From positions 171,648 to 235,647 of the forward strand of contig QKWP01000200.1 of assembly GCA_003550325.1 (NCBI GenBank): a stretch of 64,000 nt of DNA, read 5' to 3'. The position numbers were made by a program, and so were the translations under genes. The notes beneath the pieces are model-generated. The model did no database searches, was not told the DNA's origin, and saw nothing but the letters and a program-made list of their open reading frames with translations. The stretch's first letter is position 1. Each line of letters opens with the position of its first letter. This document shows positions 9,824 through 19,513 of this stretch, piece by piece. This DNA comes from Gigaspora rosea. Taxonomy: Eukaryota > Glomeromycota > Glomeromycetes > Diversisporales > Gigasporaceae.

Positions 9824-11733
9824 AGTGTATCCAAGGCATTAGCTCGATGGTGGGCATTTTGGGCTTCTTCTTGGAAAAAGCATAATAAAGCAGCATTGGT
9901 AGTTTCCAAGGTTTCAATTCTTGCTTGTAATTGTTTTATCAATTGATCCTGTTGTTGTACTTGTTGTTGAAGCTGATAAAACTGTGAACCATCATCGATT
10001 TCCTTAACTGTTTCTTCAGCAGGTGGAGAGTAAATTTCTGGGTCTGGAAGTTTGCAATCATCACAATACCCTTGATTTGCATTCAATTCCTCTTGGTGTT
10101 TAACATGTAAACATTCCTGACAGAGGTCAACAGGAACTGTAAAGTTTCTTCGAAGTACAGCGAGGGCATACTTCTGGTCATAGTCTGGGTGGCTAGTGTC
10201 GAAGGATTCATCTAAAATTGCTTGTAGCGGGTCAATATCATTTTCTGATAGTAAGTCTGATTCAGCTTGCAATATAAGTTGCATTTCCTCATAGCTCCAG
10301 GGTTGAGTTATGCGGTCAGAGGTTAGAGGTTCTAGGGCCTGGGCAATGGTCTGGTCATTTTCATCCAAGAGAATCTTCGCAAGTCGGTAAATTCTGGTCT
10401 GGTTCATTTCATATTGGTGTCCGGCATTCTTTGTTGATTCAGTATAACGTTTGATTCGAGTCCAGAGGTTATAATTAGGATTATACTGGATATCCTGGCT
10501 AGCCTTGTATGCGTAAAGGTGTTCTAATTCACAAAACCATAATTCTTCCCGAAGACTGTCTAATTGACACATTCTAGGTCTTGTATCTGCTTTATTACAT
10601 ACTTTGCAATTAACAAGCATTCCACGTCCTTCACCTTGGGTGAAGAAATGGATACTCCTAGGGTCTTCTCGGTCTAGAGCACAGTGAAAGTCAGAATAGC
10701 ATCCAGGGCAAACAAGTTTCTCTTCAAGAAGTCTAAGGACTTCAGGTCTGTTAGGAACTCTACATTGACAACAATGGTGGGTACGGCGAGTGCTATGGTT
10801 AGGTAGGCGATTACTATCAACTTGATCAAGAGTACATCCACACTGGTAAACCAAATTTTGTCTTTTCCAAGTGGCAAGAGGACAGTAGGCTTCAATATGT
10901 CCTAACGTACTGCATCCTCTGCAGACATTATTGGGGCAGTCCCTATATAGGTGGTTGGAGTCATGACAAGTAGGGCAGGTGGTACGTCTTGGGGCTTGTT
11001 TAGGGCATTTAACAGCGATGTGGCCAAATTCCTGGCATCGATTACATTGGTTGGTAGGACAATTTGCAAAGAGGTGGTCAGGAGAACCACAATTTCCACA
11101 GACACGCTGTTTAGGAGCTTTTCTGTTTCTACGGCGAGAATGATAAGTGGTCCATTCATTTTCTTCTGGTGAGAGAGATTGGTCTGAGTCTTCTCGATCA
11201 AAAGTATAAGCTTCTCGAGGATATAAGTATTCTGGTTCATAAAGGTCTAATTCATCTGGTGCAGTCACAGTGGGTTGACTGGGTAGAGGTTGGTTACTTT
11301 CATAAGTAGTAGGGATAGTATGTTTCTTGTTTTCCCATTTAAAAGTATAACAACCATTTTTCCAATTATAATTTGCTTCCACTTTTTGATTCCAGTCATT
11401 GCCTAATAGAAGAGAGTAAGAAGTAGTGTCTACTACTTCTACAGTAAGAGGGATAGTAATATGATCAATTTCAATTGGCAGGTCTTTTATAATCCCTAAA
11501 GGCTGGGTGGAAGTTCCAACTGCAGGAACAATAAGGCTGTTAGAGGCCTTTTCAATAGTCAATCCAAGTTCTTTGACTGCCTTGTGAGCAATCATGCTGA
11601 TTGAAGCACCACTATCAATAATAGCTTGGTAAGGTTTATTCTGAAGAGAGACATTACATTTGACAGGTGTAGTATACGCAGGGGTTTGAACAAGGTTGGC
11701 ATTTTTGGCTTCCTCATACAGGTGAGTAGCCAA
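9808..11733 (-). CDS. Protease with zinc-knuckle array and coiled coil, Ty3/Gypsy copy 1
   Basis: The N-terminus is a retropepsin-type aspartic protease. IIDSGASISMIA holds the catalytic Asp at residue 40 and LLLGNDW follows near 108-114. An acidic linker leads to four CX2CX4HX4C zinc knuckles at about residues 212-225, 230-243, 253-266 and 271-284. A further Cys/His-rich block covers about 298-401. A second acidic region follows, and then a Gln-rich coiled coil of roughly 45 residues near 585-630 (LQQQVQQQDQLIKQLQARIE). Ty3 elements usually carry one or two knuckles in gag. A 400-residue zinc/coiled-coil segment between protease and RT is unusual. Copy 2 retains traces of it. RNA binding or virus-like-particle assembly is a plausible but untested role. 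Confidence 0.85.
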   Translation of the reverse strand: MATHLYEEAKNANLVQTPAYTTPVKCNVSLQNKPYQAIIDSGASISMIAHKAVKELGLTIEKASNSLIVPAVGTSTQPLGIIKDLPIEIDHITIPLTVEVVDTTSYSLLLGNDWNQKVEANYNWKNGCYTFKWENKKHTIPTTYESNQPLPSQPTVTAPDELDLYEPEYLYPREAYTFDREDSDQSLSPEENEWTTYHSRRRNRKAPKQRVCGNCGSPDHLFANCPTNQCNRCQEFGHIAVKCPKQAPRRTTCPTCHDSNHLYRDCPNNVCRGCSTLGHIEAYCPLATWKRQNLVYQCGCTLDQVDSNRLPNHSTRRTHHCCQCRVPNRPEVLRLLEEKLVCPGCYSDFHCALDREDPRSIHFFTQGEGRGMLVNCKVCNKADTRPRMCQLDSLREELWFCELEHLYAYKASQDIQYNPNYNLWTRIKRYTESTKNAGHQYEMNQTRIYRLAKILLDENDQTIAQALEPLTSDRITQPWSYEEMQLILQAESDLLSENDIDPLQAILDESFDTSHPDYDQKYALAVLRRNFTVPVDLCQECLHVKHQEELNANQGYCDDCKLPDPEIYSPPAEETVKEIDDGSQFYQLQQQVQQQDQLIKQLQARIETLETTNAALLCFFQEEAQNAHHRANALDTLCQNF

Positions 11734-11739
11734 GGCACC

Positions 11740-12678
11740 TCAGATAGATAGATTATTGAGTAGCGTTTTCCACTTGCTAGCAGTAAGAGAGAGTGTCTGA
11801 GTCTGATTTTGTGTCAGATAATTAACACTTCGATGATAAGGCGAAGGAGATCGATTAGAGAAATTTTGGTAAGAGTGATAGTTATCATTATTTCGGCTTC
11901 TATAATTATTATCTCTAGATTGGCTTCTCGGACGAGAATTATTGCGACTGCGAGAACGGTCTCTGTTATTGGAGTAGCGATCAGAAGAGCGACCATTTCG
12001 GTCCCTATTTTGGTTGTTATTCCTGTTCCGGTTATGGTTATTATTATTACGACGAGAATTGGATCCTTGTCGTTGGTCCTGTTTTCTACTATTACAATCA
12101 CGAACAAAATGTCCAGTGCGTCCACAATAATAGCAGATAGGAGGCTCTTTCATTCGAGGGGTTTGGGCAAGGTTGTCAGCATAATTAACAGAAGAGGTAG
12201 GTGTGGTCTGTGTCTGGGCTAAATTAATACTAAGCTTAGCAATTTGGTCTGTAAGTTGTTGAATAGCTTGGTCGGTATTGGTAGTAGGGGTAGTCATTAA
12301 TTTTCCAGTTTCCCAGCGGAGGGCTACTTCAATAGCATCAGTCAGAGTATTAGGTATAGCAGCTTGAACATTAACTGCATACTCAGAACGTAAGCCTTGG
12401 ATAAAAAGTTGTTTAACAAAATCAGCGGGAAAAACACCGGTTGGGTCCACTTTCGTTTGCAATGTACGAAATCGGTTGACATATCCATCCACCGTCTCAG
12501 TGGGTCCTTGCTTAATTTCGAAAAGTTGTTTTTGCCAAAGAGCCTTTTGCTTAGTAGTATAGAAACGTGTCTTAAAAAGATGCTGAAAACTTTGGTTCTG
12601 GTTGTTGTTATCATTAAAAACATTGGGTACCAGGTTTAAAGCAGTATACCAGTCTAGAGCAATACCTTTAAGGTACAC
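11740..12678 (-). CDS. Gag, capsid/nucleocapsid part, Ty3/Gypsy copy 1
   Basis: This part has a retrotransposon-gag-like capsid segment (GIALDWYTALN, LFEIKQGPTETVDGYVNRF, RWETGKL), then one CCHC zinc knuckle, CYYCGRTGHFVRDC. After it comes a long Arg/Asn/Ser-rich tail suited to RNA binding. It lies directly upstream of the protease part and in the transcription order expected for gag-pol. Confidence 0.88.
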   Translation of the reverse strand: MYLKGIALDWYTALNLVPNVFNDNNNQNQSFQHLFKTRFYTTKQKALWQKQLFEIKQGPTETVDGYVNRFRTLQTKVDPTGVFPADFVKQLFIQGLRSEYAVNVQAAIPNTLTDAIEVALRWETGKLMTTPTTNTDQAIQQLTDQIAKLSINLAQTQTTPTSSVNYADNLAQTPRMKEPPICYYCGRTGHFVRDCNSRKQDQRQGSNSRRNNNNHNRNRNNNQNRDRNGRSSDRYSNNRDRSRSRNNSRPRSQSRDNNYRSRNNDNYHSYQNFSNRSPSPYHRSVNYLTQNQTQTLSLTASKWKTLLNNLSI

Positions 12679-12708
12679 AGGAGCAAGCTGAAGTTTCCGT
12701 TCAGCACT

Positions 12709-13884
12709 CTATTGGTTGGCAGTAGCGGCTCTTCGAAATTCCTTCAGCCAGTCAGCAGGGTCTTGGGTTCCGTCACCATAAAAATCTGCAACAATAATAA
12801 GAGTTTTCTTAGAGCCTTGTCCAAGGGCATTGGCAAGATCAGTTATTGCTTGCGCAGCATCTTGTAAAGCTTGATCACCCATTAGGTTTTCTGGTTGGTT
12901 AGGAGGTAAGATAGGGTTTAATTCTTCAACAAGAGGTTGTAAATTTATTTCCTCGAATTGTGGAGGAGAGTCAGCTCTAACAATAGTAGCGTCTTGGTTT
13001 TGAATATAATGGTCGAGAGGGTCAATTAAATTTTGGTCGTTAAGAGGAGGAGTATTAAGTAATGGAGGTGTATGGCGTGGGGTAACGTTTATATCTAAAT
13101 TAACAGTTGGGTAATATTCAGTTACAAGAGGAGATGGAGGAACAGTTGTGCGAGCAGGAGAAAAGGTTTGTTGTAAATAGCGAAAGAGGCGATTTCGTGG
13201 AGGAGGAGTAGTTTCTCGAGTATAATGATATGGAATTTCTGAGATAGGTGAAGAAGGAAGTGCAAGGCTTGGAGGGATTGGTATATAAGTATTAGTGGAA
13301 GAACCAACACCAGTATCAGCTAATTGTTCAGGTCCTAAGGTGAATATAGATCTGGGTGGAGAAACGTCAAAATTTAATTCAGTTCTTCCTAGTTGATTTT
13401 GAAAATCGAATAGAAGGTTTTCAGTCCTTGGTCGAGTTGAAGCAGGTGTAGAAGGTAAGAGGTCCTCAATGTGAAGGTCAAGTAGAGTAGCTTCAAAATT
13501 AAGAGGTAAGGTAGGTGCAAGAGTATAGGGGGTATGTGCAAGGAGTAGACCAGCAATAACTTCTTTTGGGTCTAATAGGTCGTTGTTATAGCGGCAACTA
13601 AAAACAATATCTCGAGCAGCAGCTCTAGCAGTATTATAATCAGTAGCAGCAACTAAAATACAGTAAGAGTCGTTTGTCTTTTGTGAGTATTGGGTAGCAA
13701 AATAATTGTCTCGATACGTTCCCCAGAATCGGCGAAAGGGACGGTATAAATTAGCAACAGGGTAACAGATAGTACAGGATAAATCAGGATGGTAGGCTTG
13801 CAAAACGTCTACCGCAAGTGAGGAAGGATGACTTGTTTCGTGTACTTCAATTTGTTCTAAGTATAGTTCATACGCTCTATTCAT
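12709..13884 (-). CDS. Gag, N-terminal part, Ty3/Gypsy copy 1 (391 aa)
   Basis: This is the first ORF after the 5' leader. It is Pro- and Ser-rich and probably disordered in its middle (about 150-330). It ends with GDQALQDAAQAITDLANALG and DWLKEFRRAATAN, where a gag capsid domain begins. No other domain is recognised. A decayed counterpart lies in copy 2 at about 38270-39400. Confidence 0.8.
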   Translation of the reverse strand: MNRAYELYLEQIEVHETSHPSSLAVDVLQAYHPDLSCTICYPVANLYRPFRRFWGTYRDNYFATQYSQKTNDSYCILVAATDYNTARAAARDIVFSCRYNNDLLDPKEVIAGLLLAHTPYTLAPTLPLNFEATLLDLHIEDLLPSTPASTRPRTENLLFDFQNQLGRTELNFDVSPPRSIFTLGPEQLADTGVGSSTNTYIPIPPSLALPSSPISEIPYHYTRETTPPPRNRLFRYLQQTFSPARTTVPPSPLVTEYYPTVNLDINVTPRHTPPLLNTPPLNDQNLIDPLDHYIQNQDATIVRADSPPQFEEINLQPLVEELNPILPPNQPENLMGDQALQDAAQAITDLANALGQGSKKTLIIVADFYGDGTQDPADWLKEFRRAATANQ

Positions 13885-14172
13885 ATAGAAAAGGCAGTTC
13901 CCAAGTCTTAAGGAAACTAATAAAAGAATAATAAAATACCTCCAAAATAAAAGGTTAGTAGTAAGTTGTTAACAAAATTTTAATCTCCTAAATATAGTAA
14001 ATAGTTAGTATCCAACAAAAAGAAAATTCCAAGTAAGTTGTAAGAGAATAATAAGAGTGCAATCAACAGCAAGAGGGTTAGTAACAGCCAAAAAAAAATA
14101 ATTAAATTTCTGCCAAAAGTAATAATAAGATTTCCAAATTCTTTAATAATATTCAATAATTTAAATAGATTT

Positions 14173-14188
14173 CCGCCAGAAGGCACCA
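14173..14188 (-). other. Primer-binding site of Ty3/Gypsy copy 1
   Basis: Two bases after the 5' LTR the minus strand reads TGGTGCCTTCTGGCGG. It starts with TGG as expected for pairing to the CCA end of a tRNA. Copy 2 has TGGTGCCTTCTAGTAG at the same place. I could not assign the priming tRNA. Confidence 0.65.
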
Positions 14189-14190
14189 AA

Positions 14191-14820
14191 TGTTACAGTA
14201 CCGGAAGCCTTCTTTAATTCCGATAGAGTAACAATCACACGGCTCCTGAGATCCCTTACTTTGGGCGTGAAGCGGTGTGCAAGAGGGAAGTATAGTTTCT
14301 TTTATGTCTGTAAGAAACTACACACTTCTCTGAGGCAGTTCGGTATAAAACAACAAGAGATAATAGACAGTTTATTACTTTAACAAGAGGGCTATTCCAA
14401 GGTGTCTGTTCCTTAGAAATCCCAAGAGTTTATTAATAATAAGAGAGGAGGGTAATAAATATAAAGGTAAAGAGAAATACAATGTCTGGATCTGTCTAAA
14501 ACTAAAGGAAATAAGGTGGGTTTATATATCTATTGAGCTAAGCGTCGCTAAGCGTCGTTAAGCGTCGCTAAGCGTCATTAAGTGTCACTAAGCGTTGTTA
14601 AGCGTCGTTAAGCGTCATTAAGCGTCACTAAGCGTCGTTAAGCGTCGCTAAGCGTCATTAAGCATCGCTAAGTGTCGTTAAGCGTCGCTAAGCGTCATTG
14701 AGTGTCATTGCACATCAATTTCACATATCACTATTACTAAATACAGTTATTACAAAATTTCCTTATTAAGTTCTAATTTTCAAACTAATTTCTACCAAAA
14801 TTAAAACCTATTCTATAACA
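14191..14820 (-). repeat. 5' LTR of Ty3/Gypsy copy 1
   Basis: This is a 630-base LTR with the same ends as the 3' LTR. The extra length relative to its partner is minisatellite units. A TATA-like GATATATAAACCC follows the minisatellite in sense direction and is the likely promoter. AATAAA words further on may guide polyadenylation. Confidence 0.93.
14537..14706. repeat. LTR minisatellite, 10-bp unit, about 16-17 copies
   Basis: Same unit as at 5860-5948 (GCTAAGCGTC and variants) but about twice the copy number. It lies between the start of U3 and the TATA-like box. Units differ mainly at CG positions. Confidence 0.9.
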
Positions 14821-15109
14821 ATAATATTAGTATTTTTCTATGTATACAGGTTTCTTACATTTTACCAATACATTGTCCTATATTATAGATCCAAATTTAA
14901 TTCATAGGGAATTTAATATATAGAAGAACTTTTGTATATTATTTTATAGTAATAATTAATTTAGTAAAATTAATTACAATATTAAATTGTTACAATAAAT
15001 ATAATAGCAATACCAAATAAGAGGTTTAAATATATTATATATATTAGAAACTATTTTATTATATTTTCTGCTACAAAACCTACAATATCAAAATATGAGA
15101 AAAAGCATC
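14821..15109. other. AT-rich DNA, no recognised feature
   Basis: Flank of the LTR element. No gene or repeat is supported. Confidence 0.5.
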
Positions 15110-15490
15110 TGGTTTTTTTAAAAATTTGTTTAATATTTGAACCACTATTAATTTTATATTCAGATAATAGTAGTAAGTTTGTAGGTAATATAGTAACTAA
15201 AACTATAATGCTTTGGCTATTAGTCAAAATAATTTATAGAAGGCCTAGATATCTTTAATACCAGGGTTCTGTTGGAATGGATAATAATATTTTTTAAATA
15301 AAACTTGGATCATGAATAGAAAAAACCAAACAGAAAGATTAAAGTGTTAGACTACTATTTATAGTCTAAAATTATTTATAATAAACTTTAAATTAATTTA
15401 TATTATTATTAATTACTGCAAAGGCAATGAATAACCAAGTATGCAATACAATAAAATTAACACTATATGCACCTGTATTTGGACAACAAA
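15110..15490 (+). pseudogene. Integrase-core relic of a retroelement or Ginger-like transposon
   Basis: Plus-strand pieces read SDNSSKFVGNIV, LLVKIIYRRPRY, then GSV.MDNNIF.IKLGS and NQVCNTIKLT.YAPVFGQQ. They match the order of an rve integrase core: an SDNG.EF segment, a GRPRHP.SQGSVER segment and a late Y..VFG segment, as in the KRAB-A2-like/SCAN-type integrases common in some fungal genomes. It is a broken fossil with several interruptions. Only the second half of the core is visible, and the parent family is uncertain. Confidence 0.55.
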
Positions 15491-15774
15491 TTCAAGTAGG
15501 CTTACAGATAATTTCAATACTTTACTGCCAAAATATTATTCATAAAGAAGATATTCTATTAGAAAATCAATTAATATTAATCAATTAAATTCAACAATTA
15601 ATATTTTTTATAGTGTTTACTAGTACATAATAATAATAATAATAATAATTTTGTATTTTAATAACTTATTTATTGTTATTAATATGTTTTTAATAGTTAA
15701 ATAATTACAATATAAATAAAAGTAAAGTAATTTTATCATATACAAGTATTGTAGGGCACTACTAGTGCCTTTTC

Positions 15775-16560
15775 AAAAACATAAAGTGCCTATAAAAAAT
15801 AAAGTTTAATTTTTTAAATGTTTACTACAGAACTCACTATTCCTGTAATAATGAAAAGGTAAATTATTTTGTATCAGAATTATCATAATTTCTATTGTGA
15901 ATCACTATAAAAAATTCTGTTACAAACCTACTTGATGGATAATAAATTTTGAGTTTGATTAAATTATTGTAGTTTAATTATAAATTACTGTTAAAATTTC
16001 TCATATTAAACTTGTACACTATTCTATTCTAATAATCACAATGCAAGGTTAGAATTTAAGTTCATATTAGAATTATTATAGTTTCTATTATGTGCTGCTA
16101 TTACAAACCTTACTATTCTAGCAATACACAGTATGTGGCATATTATTAATGTTATCTGCATAGTTAATCTAATTTCAAAGATTCAAAGTATCCATTACAA
16201 ATAAAACATAATTTTTTAAATTTAGTTACAAAAAGGTTAATTATTTTGTATTAGAATTACTGTATCTCTATTGTGAATTTTATTATAAAAATTTTGTTAC
16301 AAATCTACACAACAGATAATATATTTTAAGGTTGAATTGACCAAATTATTGTAGTTTTTATTATGGATTACTTTGAAAACTCTCATACAAAACTTTTATG
16401 TTATTTTAATAAGGGTTAGAGTTGAGTTAGTTCATATTGGAATTATTATAGTTTTTATTATATATTATTTTATAAATCTTACTTTTTGGTAATACAAAGT
16501 ATGCAACTTGATAATGCATGTTATTAATGTTATCTATATCTCAGTTAATACAATTACAAA
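15775..16560. repeat. Diverged tandem duplication, period about 375 bp
   Basis: Two diverged copies start near 15780 and 16190 and a third start is visible near 16545. Shared blocks include AAAAGGTAAATTATTTTGTA, TTCTATTGTGAAT, AAATTATTGTAG, GGAATTATTATAGTTT and TTATTAATGTTATCT. No ORF is conserved between copies. The nature of the unit is unknown. Confidence 0.6.
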
Positions 16561-17299
16561 AATACATAATAAACAAAACTCAATTTTTTAAAACAAATAG
16601 ATTGACAACTAATTCATTTATTTATTAAAAAAATTAAATCAACTTTGCTACTTTTGATTTGCTATGTCCAAAAAACAGTAATCTAGAATATGGAAAAATT
16701 TAACAATTATAATAATTATTAATTTGTAACTATAATCATTTTATTTTTTGTATGATAATGTGCATTATTCATTTGTAATTGATCTATTATTATGAATTAT
16801 TCCCACAAATATATATATCTTTAAAAGTTGTTACCAAGCAAGCAATTAAACATTCACAGAACATGATACAATATAGCATAACAGATAAGGACCATTAATA
16901 TTAATAATGTTTATTTGATATAATCATAGATAACAACTGCATTTCAATTATATGAATTTTGCAAATATGATAATCTATTACAATATTAGCTATTTATAAT
17001 TATAGTAATGATGATCATAATCCTTAAAAAGTTAGCTAATTTTATTTCAAGAGTTTATGCACATATATGCAAGATTGTTCAATTTTATTACATAAAGAGA
17101 ATATTTGTATACAGGCATTATTTTATAATAAGAGAAATAATAGTATGATTGATAAAGAAGTTATTGTATAATAAAAAAATTAAAATAAAAAAGAAAAATA
17201 GTGTAAATCAAATTCTAATATAAATTATAGTAACAATAATATAATATTAAATTTTTTTAATTATTTATTATATATGTATTAATTAATAGTTTTCTAATA
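16561..17299. other. AT-rich DNA, no recognised feature
   Basis: Very AT-rich, with short homopolymer runs and no supported gene or repeat. It ends at the target duplication of the SINE-like element. Confidence 0.5.
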
Positions 17300-17326
17300 A
17301 AAATATATTATAGGGGTGTGGTGACA

Positions 17327-17387
17327 TAGTGTAGTTGGATAGTTGTCACCCCCCAAGTTGTTGTAGCAAATGTACAGAGTTCAAATC
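17327..17387 (+). promoter_or_regulatory. Pol III internal promoter boxes (A and B)
   Basis: TAGTGTAGTTGG (17327-17338) fits the A-box pattern TRGYNNARNNGG. GTTCAAATC (17379-17387) fits the B-box pattern GWTCRANNC. The spacing of 52 bases is typical of tRNA-derived promoters. I could not fold a convincing acceptor stem, so this is read as a SINE head and not as a tRNA gene. Confidence 0.7.
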
Positions 17388-18172
17388 CCACTAGAGACGA
17401 CTTCAAAGAATTTACCTGTGTTGTGGTAACCTGGATTCTAAGCTCAGATTTACAAATCTGTTTCCTAGGATATACCAACTCGTATTGGGAGCTTTGGTGC
17501 TGTGTTACACACAGAACTGGGCCGCATAGATCCTGGGGAGCACAGGTGCTATGTTACATACAGAACTGTGGGACAAAGGGAAACCATACTTGGCAAGTTC
17601 CAAATAGAAAGGCAGCAGGACTTTCAACGGTACCTAATAGAAATCGGACAGGGACTGACCGGCAGTGAACTGACTAGAAGCGAACTTATGACAAAATGGT
17701 TTATGGCAGGCCCTACTAGCCAGACCGCTGGGGTTGCACTGGAGGAAAAGAACATGTATTTCAGAATCATATAACAGGGGATGGAGCCCCTGGGTTCGCC
17801 AGAGCAGACCAACCCTTCCAGGTCCTCGGATTGGAAGTAGGAAGGCAACTAGGGTAAAAGAAAGCTTCTGGGGGAAAGAAACCGAAAGAAGAATATGACG
17901 GTACTGGGGTCAGGTAAACTCTACAAGGGCAGAAGTAGGTAGTGATAGTGGTTAGGTAATCACTCCTAACTGCAAGTGTTGGTTTCGGCAAATGCGTATA
18001 CTACCGAAGTGTAGGTGATACCTGTATGGGACAGGAGCAGCTCTACCAAGTTTCCCACTGGGATAAACTAGTCCTAAGAAGGACTGGTTAGCATCCAGAA
18101 CAGTGTTCTAGTGATACAAGACGGGCTAACAGGAGGCAGGGATCAGAGAGTTTAAATAGGCAATGCCAGTAT

Positions 18173-19513
18173 TAGTGTTCCTATGAACCTGAACTAAACT
18201 GAACCTAGGTCAAGTTCAGGTTCAGGTTCAGGTTCTGTATTGAACCTGGACCTGAACATTTTTTAAAACAAGTTCAGGTTCAGGTTCAGTATTGAACTTT
18301 TAGAGCTGGTTCAGGTTTAGTTCAGGTTCAGTTCATAAGTTCATGAACATGTTCAGGTTCAGTCTAGCGTTCATATGAACTAGTGATTCTAGGTTTGGGT
18401 CCAGGTTTGGTCTGGTCCAGACCAGAATCAAACTCAAAATTTTATTATTTAATCTTTATACTAAACTCAAACTCAATCATAAGTTCGGTCGTGCTAGTCC
18501 AAAATTTGCAGACTAGTTTGAGTCTGAATAAAAATATATGTATTTTTTGATACTGAACAAGTTTAATTAGAGTAAGAAGTATAAATCAGTTAGTAAAATT
18601 TAGAGAATCATAGCATTTTATGAAATTTTACTAATTGATCATAACTTCTTGCACTAAGTAAACTTGTTAAGCACTAAAAAATACATTAAATCGGCATATT
18701 TTATTTTACTTTTCTTAAAATTTGAAGAAAAATACTTAATTTTGAATTTTTGATCTAATTTCCAAAATTACGCATCTTTTCTTCAAATTTTAAGAAAAGC
18801 AAAATAAAATATGCCGATTTGATGTATTTTTTGGTGCTGTATAAGTTTACTTAGTGCAAGAAGTTAGGATCAATTAGTAAAATTTAGAGAATCATAGAAA
18901 TTTGTATAATTTTATTAATAAAATTATACAAATTTCTATTAATCTCTAAATTTTACTAATTGATCCTAACTTCTTGCACTAAGTAAACTTGTTCAGCACC
19001 AAAAAATACATCAAATCAGCATATTTTATTTACTTTTCTTAAAATTTGAAGAAAAGATGCTTAGTTTTGGAAATTTTCATCAAAAATTCAAAATTAAGCA
19101 TCTTTTCTTTAAATTTTAAGAAAAGAAAATAAAATATGCCGATTTGGTGTATTTTTTGGTGCTTAATAAGTTTAATTAGTGTAAGAAGTTATGATCAATT
19201 AGTAAAATTTTATGTAGAACAATATTTTTTATTATTTTATTAATAAAATTATACAAAATGCTATGATTCTCTAAATTTTACTAATTGTGATTTAGGTAAA
19301 CATGTGCATATATTATGAACCTGAACATGTTCATGAACCTTGAACTGAACCTGAACTGAACTTTTTTTAAGTTCAGGTTCAGGTTCATGTTCAATAATTT
19401 TAAGTTCAGGTTCAGTTCAGTATTGAACTTTTAGAGCAGGTTCAGGTTCAGGTTTAGGTTCATTGAACCTGAACCTGAACCTCTATTGAACTGAACTGAA
19501 CTTCGGAACCCTA
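18173..19513. mobile_element. hAT-type non-autonomous element, 1341 bp, 8-bp target duplication
   Basis: GCCAGTAT lies at 18165-18172 and again at 19514-19521. The ends are TAGTGTTCC and, in complement, TAGGGTTCC, matching the TAGNG terminus of hAT elements, and the 8-base duplication is also a hAT hallmark. Both subterminal regions (about 18182-18365 and 19310-19505) are packed with the hexamer GGTTCA in both orientations, as expected of transposase-binding repeats. There is no transposase ORF. The middle is a palindromic array. Confidence 0.85.
18543..19290. repeat. Palindromic array inside the hAT-type element
   Basis: AAGTTTACTTAGTGCAAGAAG and its complement alternate near 18565, 18640, 18850, 18970 and 19180. 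Between them lies a second palindrome built on AAATTTGAAGAAAAGATGC and its complement. The asymmetric centre of the latter reverses from one occurrence to the next. The design matches the array at 1160-2215, with unrelated sequence. Confidence 0.75.

Larger units (their letters stand above)
5513..14820 (-). mobile_element. Ty3/Gypsy LTR retrotransposon, copy 1, nearly whole
   Basis: The element is 9.3 kb on the minus strand, bounded by LTRs at 14191-14820 (5') and 5513-6063 (3'), which start TG and end CA. The 4-base word ATAA flanks both ends (5509-5512, 14821-14824), a likely target duplication. In transcription order the parts are: 5' LTR, primer-binding site, gag region, protease with a Cys/His-rich extension, reverse transcriptase with RNase H, integrase, an extra 3' ORF, polypurine tract and 3' LTR. 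The order RT, RNase H, integrase and the GPF motif after the integrase core place it in Ty3/Gypsy. It looks nearly whole, with perhaps one or two breaks. Outside the minisatellite the LTRs differ by roughly a dozen bases (about 2-3% by eye), so it is fairly young. Confidence 0.93.

Noticed and set aside
11809-12222. Ile/Arg-rich plus-strand ORF opposite gag
   Set aside because: Mirror image of the Arg/Asn-rich gag tail. The same artefact appears opposite copy 2.
17313-17400. A functional tRNA gene
   Set aside because: A and B boxes fit, but no acceptor stem or anticodon arm could be formed, and the segment heads an element with target duplication and A-tail.
17423-17774. Coding ORFs in the SINE-like body
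   Set aside because: Overlapping frames without any known motif, inside a non-coding retroelement. The moderate length follows from the higher G+C content.
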